This document shows, piece after piece, positions 57,029 through 64,000 of a stretch of 64,000 nucleotides of DNA. The DNA is from Rhodoblastus acidophilus (GTDB lineage Bacteria > Pseudomonadota > Alphaproteobacteria > Rhizobiales > Beijerinckiaceae). Made by a program: the position numbers and the translations under genes. The notes under the pieces were generated by a model. That model was not told the origin of the DNA, did not search any database, and saw only the letters and a program-made list of their open reading frames with translations. The first letter of the stretch is position 1, and every line of letters starts with the position of its first letter. The stretch covers positions 124,001-188,000 of the forward strand of contig NZ_FYDG01000005.1 in assembly GCF_900187365.1 (NCBI RefSeq), in the 5' to 3' direction.

Positions 57029-57097
57029 AAAAGCGGCTCACGAAAGCGTTTTCGAGCGAAGTGGAGCCCGGTTCGCGTAAAGCAAACGCGTTACAAC

Positions 57098-57150
57098 AAA
57101 AAGAGAAAGCCCCTTCGTTGACCGAACGGGCTTTCTCCGCTTTTTTCTTT
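57098..57150. terminator. bidirectional terminator between ubiG and atpC
   Basis: Stem of 10 bp (GAGAAAGCCC and complement) with an additional inner TTCG/CGAA pairing. It is followed on the plus strand by TTTTTTCTTTT and on the minus strand by CTCTTTTTG, so it can end both ubiG and the atp operon. Confidence 0.85.
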
Positions 57151-57166
57151 TGGATCAAGCCGAGAT

Positions 57167-57568
57167 TCAGGCGGCGACAGCCGACTTCAACTCGTTGAGC
57201 TGGTCGATCTTCGCCGCGGCCGTCTTCTTGGCCTCTTCCGTCTTGGCGTCGGCCAGATCTTCTTCGGCGTTCTTGATTTCCTGAGCCAGCTGGGCGGCGT
57301 CGAATTCCGCCAGCGGCTTGGAATATTCGGCGAGAATGGTCAAGCCGCCGCTCGCCACATCGGCGAACCCGCCGCGCACGAACAGCTTGGTCTTCTTGTT
57401 GGCGGTCTCGTCGATCTCGACGACGCCGGCCTTGAGCACGGCCATCGCCGGCGCATGATCCTTCATGACCGTAAACAGGCCTTCGGCGCCGGGCACGACC
57501 ACGGCCTCGACGTCACCCGAATACAGCAGCTTTTCGGGGGAGACGAGTTCGAAGTGAAATGTCGCCAT
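57167..57568 (-). CDS. atpC: ATP synthase F1 subunit epsilon
   Basis: Rotor subunit that couples and inhibits F1. The 133 residues start MATFHFELVSPEKLLYSGDVEAVVVPGAEG, with the VKDHAP-type segment (VMKDHAPAMAVL) and a C-terminal helical hairpin. GGAGAG precedes the ATG. Last gene of the atp operon, separated from atpD by 86 bp that hold a strong hairpin. Confidence 0.94.
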   Translation of the reverse strand: MATFHFELVSPEKLLYSGDVEAVVVPGAEGLFTVMKDHAPAMAVLKAGVVEIDETANKKTKLFVRGGFADVASGGLTILAEYSKPLAEFDAAQLAQEIKNAEEDLADAKTEEAKKTAAAKIDQLNELKSAVAA

Positions 57569-57616
57569 AAAACTCTCCAGAACCGGGCGTTTCACCCGTC
57601 TCGGCGCGGATTGAAC

Positions 57617-57642
57617 CGGCCCGGCGATGATCCGCCGGGCCG
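57617..57642 (-). other. intercistronic hairpin between atpD and atpC
   Basis: Perfect 10-bp stem (CGGCCCGGCG and complement) with a 6-base loop, inside the operon and without a T-run. Likely an mRNA-stability or processing element setting the ratio of beta to epsilon; this is inference. Confidence 0.55.
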
Positions 57643-57654
57643 AATTTTAGAAAA

Positions 57655-59103
<1,449 letters not shown>

Positions 59104-59121
59104 TCACATTCTTTATGACGG

Positions 59122-59985
59122 TCAGAGCGCTTCGGCGCCCGAGATGATTTCGATCAGTTCCTTGGTGATCATCGCCTGACGCGACCGATTATAGATCGTC
59201 GTCTGCTTCTTGATCATTTCACCCGCGTTCCGCGTGGCGTTGTCCATGGCGCTCATGCGGGCGCCCTGCTCCGAAGCGGCGTTTTCCAGCAAGGCGCGGA
59301 AAATCTGCACGGAAATGTTGCGCGGCAGCAGGGTCGCGAGGATTTCCTCTTCGCTCGGCTCATATTCATAAGCGCCGGACAGGGAGGCGCCCGCGCCGAC
59401 CTCGGCCGGAATGAGCTGCTGCGCGGTCGGAATCTGCGCGATCACCGAGCGGAATTTGGAATAGAACAGCGTGGCGACATCGAACTGGCCGTCTTCGAAC
59501 CAGGCGATGATCTTGCGGCCGATCGGATCGGCGTTGTCGAAGCCGAGCTGACGCACCGAGCGAAGGTCCACGACCTCGACGATCTGTTTCTCGAACTGGC
59601 GCTTGAGCTGCTCAAAACCCTTCTTGCCGATGCAAAGGATTTTGACCGTCTTGCCCTCGGCCTGCAACGCCAGGATTTTCTCGCGGGCGAGGCGGACGAT
59701 CGACGAATTGAAGCCGCCGCACAGGCCGCGCTCGGCGGTGGCGACGACCAGCAGATGCGTCTCGCTCTTGCCCGTGCCCGACAGCAGCGCGGGGCCGCCG
59801 CCGGAAATGCCGGAGGCGAGGTTCGCCAGCACGGTCTCCATGCGCTCGGCATAGGGACGCGCGGCTTCCGCGGCCAACTGCGCACGGCGAAGCTTTGCCG
59901 CCGCGACCATCTGCATGGCCTTGGTGATTTTTTGCGTCGCCTTCACGGAAGCGATGCGGTTACGAAGATCCTTCAACGAGGGCAT
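59122..59985 (-). CDS. atpG: ATP synthase F1 subunit gamma
   Basis: Central stalk of the F1 rotor. The 287 residues start [36 protein letters not shown], the diagnostic N-terminal helix, and end [22 protein letters not shown], the C-terminal helix, with the GLCGGFN loop in the globular part. Follows atpA across 87 bp with a hairpin, and precedes atpD by 27 bp. Confidence 0.97.
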   Translation of the reverse strand: MPSLKDLRNRIASVKATQKITKAMQMVAAAKLRRAQLAAEAARPYAERMETVLANLASGISGGGPALLSGTGKSETHLLVVATAERGLCGGFNSSIVRLAREKILALQAEGKTVKILCIGKKGFEQLKRQFEKQIVEVVDLRSVRQLGFDNADPIGRKIIAWFEDGQFDVATLFYSKFRSVIAQIPTAQQLIPAEVGAGASLSGAYEYEPSEEEILATLLPRNISVQIFRALLENAASEQGARMSAMDNATRNAGEMIKKQTTIYNRSRQAMITKELIEIISGAEAL

Positions 59986-60037
59986 AGTTTATCCGCTCGA
60001 AAACCGCCCGCGGCGCGAGGCCGGAGCTGTAAGGGGA

Positions 60038-60062
60038 CGGACCCGTCACAATCGGACGGGTC
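60038..60062 (-). other. intercistronic hairpin between atpA and atpG
   Basis: Perfect 9-bp stem (GGACCCGTC and complement) with a 7-base loop just after the atpA stop, without a T-run. Like the hairpin after atpD, it may protect the upstream mRNA end and favour alpha over gamma (inference). Confidence 0.55.
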
Positions 60063-60072
60063 CGGTTCGGAT

Positions 60073-61601
<1,529 letters not shown>

Positions 61602-61602
<1 letters not shown>

Positions 61603-62174
61603 CAGCCGACCTCTTTCATACGTGTGCGGAGCAAATTGAGCTTGGTTTTGAGCGAGGCGTCGACCATGCGAGAGCCAAGCTTGACGACGATGCCGCCAAT
61701 GATCGAGGGATCGACCTTGACGTTGACTTTCACGGACTGGCCGCCGGCGACCTGACGCAGCGCGGCTTCGAGCGCGGCGGAACGGTCGGCCGAGAGCGGC
61801 GCCGCGACGGTGACCTGCGCCCGGGTGACGCCCTTGGCCTTGTCGTTCAGCGCGAGATAAGCGCGAATCATTTCAGGCAGGACGAACAGGCGGCGCTTGG
61901 ACGCCACGAGCTTGATGAAATTGGCGGTGATGTCGCCATAACCGAACTGGTTGAGCAGCGCGGTGATCGCCTTCAACTGGTCTTCGGCGGAGAAAACCGG
62001 GCTGGCGACAAAGCGCTTCAGATCGGACGATTGTTCGATCATGGCGCCAAAATCGCCAAGCGCTTCGGCGACGGCGCTGGTGACGTTCCGTTCCTGAGCC
62101 AACTTGTAGAGGGCCTGGGCATAGCGTTCCGCAACGCCGGACGTCGGATTAACGGAGTCTTCGACTTCAGCCAC
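61602..62174 (-). CDS. atpH: ATP synthase F1 subunit delta
   Basis: Peripheral-stalk subunit holding F1 to F0 (the OSCP homologue). The 190 residues from a GTG start include [17 protein letters not shown], the helical N-terminal domain, and the C-terminal [34 protein letters not shown] motif. First gene of the atp operon; a 203-bp gap separates it from priA and must contain the promoter, though I find no convincing boxes. Confidence 0.95.
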
Positions 62175-62377
62175 GCGGAAAGGCCCCCTTTATGAAAGTC
62201 TGACATAAGCCCGCCGCGCCTGGGCGGCGCTGCAGCGGACAATCCTGTCTGGAGACGGCTGGATGACCCAAGGCGCTCCAACCGAAAGGCGGCGCTCACG
62301 TAACATAGGGCGCCCTGCGGCGCAACCCTGCGACGCCAAGCAAATTCGCAGCCTGCTACCAAATGACGACCTGAGCT
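62175..62377. other. 203-bp gap upstream of the atp operon
   Basis: No gene. A TATGTT box near 62305 is present without a -35 at proper spacing. GC-rich repeats (GGCGGCGC-type) give several possible short stems. Expected to hold the atp promoter. Confidence 0.5.
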
Positions 62378-64000
62378 TCAGAGAAAGCTTTGTGGGTCAA
62401 CGTCGAGACTGACCTTCAAATCTTTGACCGGCTTGGGGCCGCGCGCGCGCATGGCGCGCAGGAACGCCTGAATATTCGCCTTGCGTGGCGCTTTTATCAG
62501 CAGACGGAAACGATACTTTCCGCGAACCATCGCGATGGGCGCTTCCACGGGACCGTAGACGGCGACATCGTCCGGCCCGGGGAAGGCGCCCGGCGCGGCC
62601 ACGCTCCATCCGCCGCCTTCAGGCGGCCGGATCGCCGCCCGCGCCAGGGCGCGGGCGAACACTTCGGCGGCGGCGCGGTCGGAGCCGGAAACGACGACGC
62701 CGGCGAGCCGCCCGAACGGGGGAAGGCGCGCGAGGCGGCGCGCATCGGTCTCCTCCGCGTAAAAACGCTCGAAATCGCCCGACAGCAGCGCGCGCAGAAC
62801 GGGATGGTCGGGCTGCCAGGTCTGGAGCAAGGCGCGGCCCGGCTTCTCGCCGCGCCCGGCGCGCCCCGCCACCTGGTTGAGGAGCTGAAACGTGCGCTCG
62901 GCCGCGCGCGGATCGCCGTTGGACAGGCCGATGTCGGCGTCGACCACGCCCACCAGCGTCAGATGCGGAAAATTATGGCCCTTCGCGACGAGCTGCGTCC
63001 CGATCACCAGATCGAATTTCTGTTCCGCTATCGCCTGCAATTCCGCGCGCATCCGTTCGGTCCCGCCGGGCATGTCGGACGACAACACCAGCAGGCGCGC
63101 CTCGGGCGCCAGCGCCGCCGCCTCCTCGGCCAGCCGTTCGACGCCCGGCCCGCAGGCCGAGAGGGTGTCAGCCTGCCCGCAAGCCGGGCAAACGTCGGGT
63201 CGGCGCTCGACATGGCCGCAATGATGGCAGACCAGCGCCCGGCGAAACCGATGTTCGACCAGCCAGGCCGAGCAATTCGGGCACTCGAATTTATGGCCGC
63301 AGGCGCGGCACAGGGTTAACGGGGCGTATCCGCGCCGGTTGAGGAACAGCAGGGATTGTTCGCCCTGGGCGAGATTGTGCTTCAGCGCCTCTTCCAGCGG
63401 GGGCGAAATCCACTTGCCCCGCGCCGCGCCATGCTGGCGCAGGTCGATCGCCTTGAGAGCGGGCATCTGCCGGCCGGCGAAACGGCTTGCCAGGCGCAAA
63501 TAGCCGTATCGGCCCTGGCGCGCATTCTCGCGCGTCTCGATCGACGGGGTCGCCGAAGCGAGCACGACGGCGCAGCGCTCGATTCGCGCCCGCACCACCG
63601 CCATGTCGCGGGCGTGGTAGATGACCCCTTCCTCCTGCTTGTAGGCGGCTTCGTGCTCCTCATCGACCACGATCAGGCGCAAGTTCTGGAACGGCAGGAA
63701 CAGGGCCGAGCGCGCGCCGGCGACGACCTTGGCCTCGCCCTCCGCCGCCGCGCGCCAGACGCGGGCGCGGCGGCGCGGCGTCAGTTCCGAATGCCATTCG
63801 GCGGGAGGAACGCCGAAGCGCCGGGCGAACCGGTCGCGGAATTGCGACGTCAGCGCGATTTCCGGCATCAGGATCAGCACCTGCCCGCCAGCGGCGATGG
63901 CTTCGGCCACCGCCTCGAAATAGACTTCGGTCTTGCCCGAACCGGTCACGCCCTCCAGCAGGATAGGCTTGAATTCATGTTGGCGCGCCGCCTCGCGCAG
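62378..64000 (-). CDS. priA: primosomal protein N' (replication restart helicase), 5' part lost at window edge
   Basis: Restart helicase that reloads the replisome at stalled forks. The 540 visible residues show Walker A GVTGSGKTEVYFE at the window edge, the DEEH box LIVVDEEHEAAYKQEEG, ASATPSIET, the zinc-binding cysteines (CRACGHKFECPNCSAW, CHHCGHVERRPDVCPACG), and helicase motifs V-VI in GTQLVAKGHNFPHLTLVG and NQVAGRAGRG. The N-terminal DNA-binding domain lies beyond the window. Next to atpH as in other alphaproteobacteria. Confidence 0.96.
   Translation of the reverse strand: MREAARQHEFKPILLEGVTGSGKTEVYFEAVAEAIAAGGQVLILMPEIALTSQFRDRFARRFGVPPAEWHSELTPRRRARVWRAAAEGEAKVVAGARSALFLPFQNLRLIVVDEEHEAAYKQEEGVIYHARDMAVVRARIERCAVVLASATPSIETRENARQGRYGYLRLASRFAGRQMPALKAIDLRQHGAARGKWISPPLEEALKHNLAQGEQSLLFLNRRGYAPLTLCRACGHKFECPNCSAWLVEHRFRRALVCHHCGHVERRPDVCPACGQADTLSACGPGVERLAEEAAALAPEARLLVLSSDMPGGTERMRAELQAIAEQKFDLVIGTQLVAKGHNFPHLTLVGVVDADIGLSNGDPRAAERTFQLLNQVAGRAGRGEKPGRALLQTWQPDHPVLRALLSGDFERFYAEETDARRLARLPPFGRLAGVVVSGSDRAAAEVFARALARAAIRPPEGGGWSVAAPGAFPGPDDVAVYGPVEAPIAMVRGKYRFRLLIKAPRKANIQAFLRAMRARGPKPVKDLKVSLDVDPQSFL

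Overview
The window is a dense, GC-rich chromosomal segment of an alphaproteobacterium. The evidence is the gene content and order: sppA-ihfB-lapA-trpFBA-accD-folC; dut-coaBC-ubiB-ubiE/mutM; lnt-XRE regulator-metK-trmB; miaB-phoH-ybeY-corC; ptsP-prfA next to lysC; and atpHAGDC next to priA. All of these are linkages typical of the Hyphomicrobiales (Rhizobiales). An AccD that has lost its zinc-ribbon cysteines and the long porin fit the same group. A Methylocystaceae/Beijerinckiaceae-like host is plausible but cannot be fixed from the sequence alone. I count 61 protein genes, 51 of them on the minus strand. I see no rRNA, tRNA, CRISPR array, insertion sequence, prophage or toxin-antitoxin pair.

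Layout. 1-6.5 kb (minus): SppA protease, IHF beta, a LapA-like membrane protein, the last steps of tryptophan synthesis, AccD and FolC (cut by the window edge). 6.6-9 kb: ribosomal proteins S1 and S20, each with its own terminator. 9-17.4 kb: enoyl-CoA hydratase, CysK, dUTPase, CoaBC, UbiB, UbiE, then MutM and a YgjP-like metalloprotease on the plus strand, then TrmB. 17.4-28.7 kb (minus): MetK, an XRE regulator, Lnt, CorC, YbeY, PhoH, MiaB, a PlsC-like acyltransferase, RimI, TsaB, an Nfu protein and TrpS. 28.9-34.4 kb: a small lipoprotein, an unrecognised membrane protein, MtaB, DapF, a secreted GyrI-like protein and LeuB. 34.5-41.2 kb: a porin, a SulP transporter, glucokinase, pyrophosphatase, a GNAT enzyme and an unrecognised basic protein. 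41.2-46.8 kb: an Atm1-type exporter, RpiA, a DUF2059 protein, glutathione reductase and an alcohol dehydrogenase. 46.9-51.3 kb: an Nramp manganese transporter and a GDP-mannose pair. 51.4-57 kb: PrfA, PtsP, LysC and UbiG. 57.2-64 kb: the F1 ATP synthase operon and PriA (cut by the window edge).

How the genes connect. Several sets share a pathway: trpF/trpB/trpA; the ubiquinone genes ubiB, ubiE and ubiG; tRNA position 37 modification (tsaB for t6A, mtaB for its methylthiolation, miaB for ms2i6A); membrane lipid and lipoprotein maturation (accD, plsC-like, lnt); rRNA maturation (ybeY, phoH); glutathione redox (gor with an Atm1-type exporter); GDP-mannose supply; and lysine (lysC, dapF).

I did not find a convincing undescribed multi-gene system. 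The region is overwhelmingly housekeeping. The best leads are small: a structured 5' leader on metK with inverted repeats around it and its XRE neighbour; strong hairpins inside the atp operon; a rearranged dnaA-neighbourhood cluster from which dnaA is missing; absent fur/mur and prmC at loci where they are usually found; two in-frame tandem repeats inside otherwise ordinary proteins; and two or three conserved-looking proteins of unknown function.
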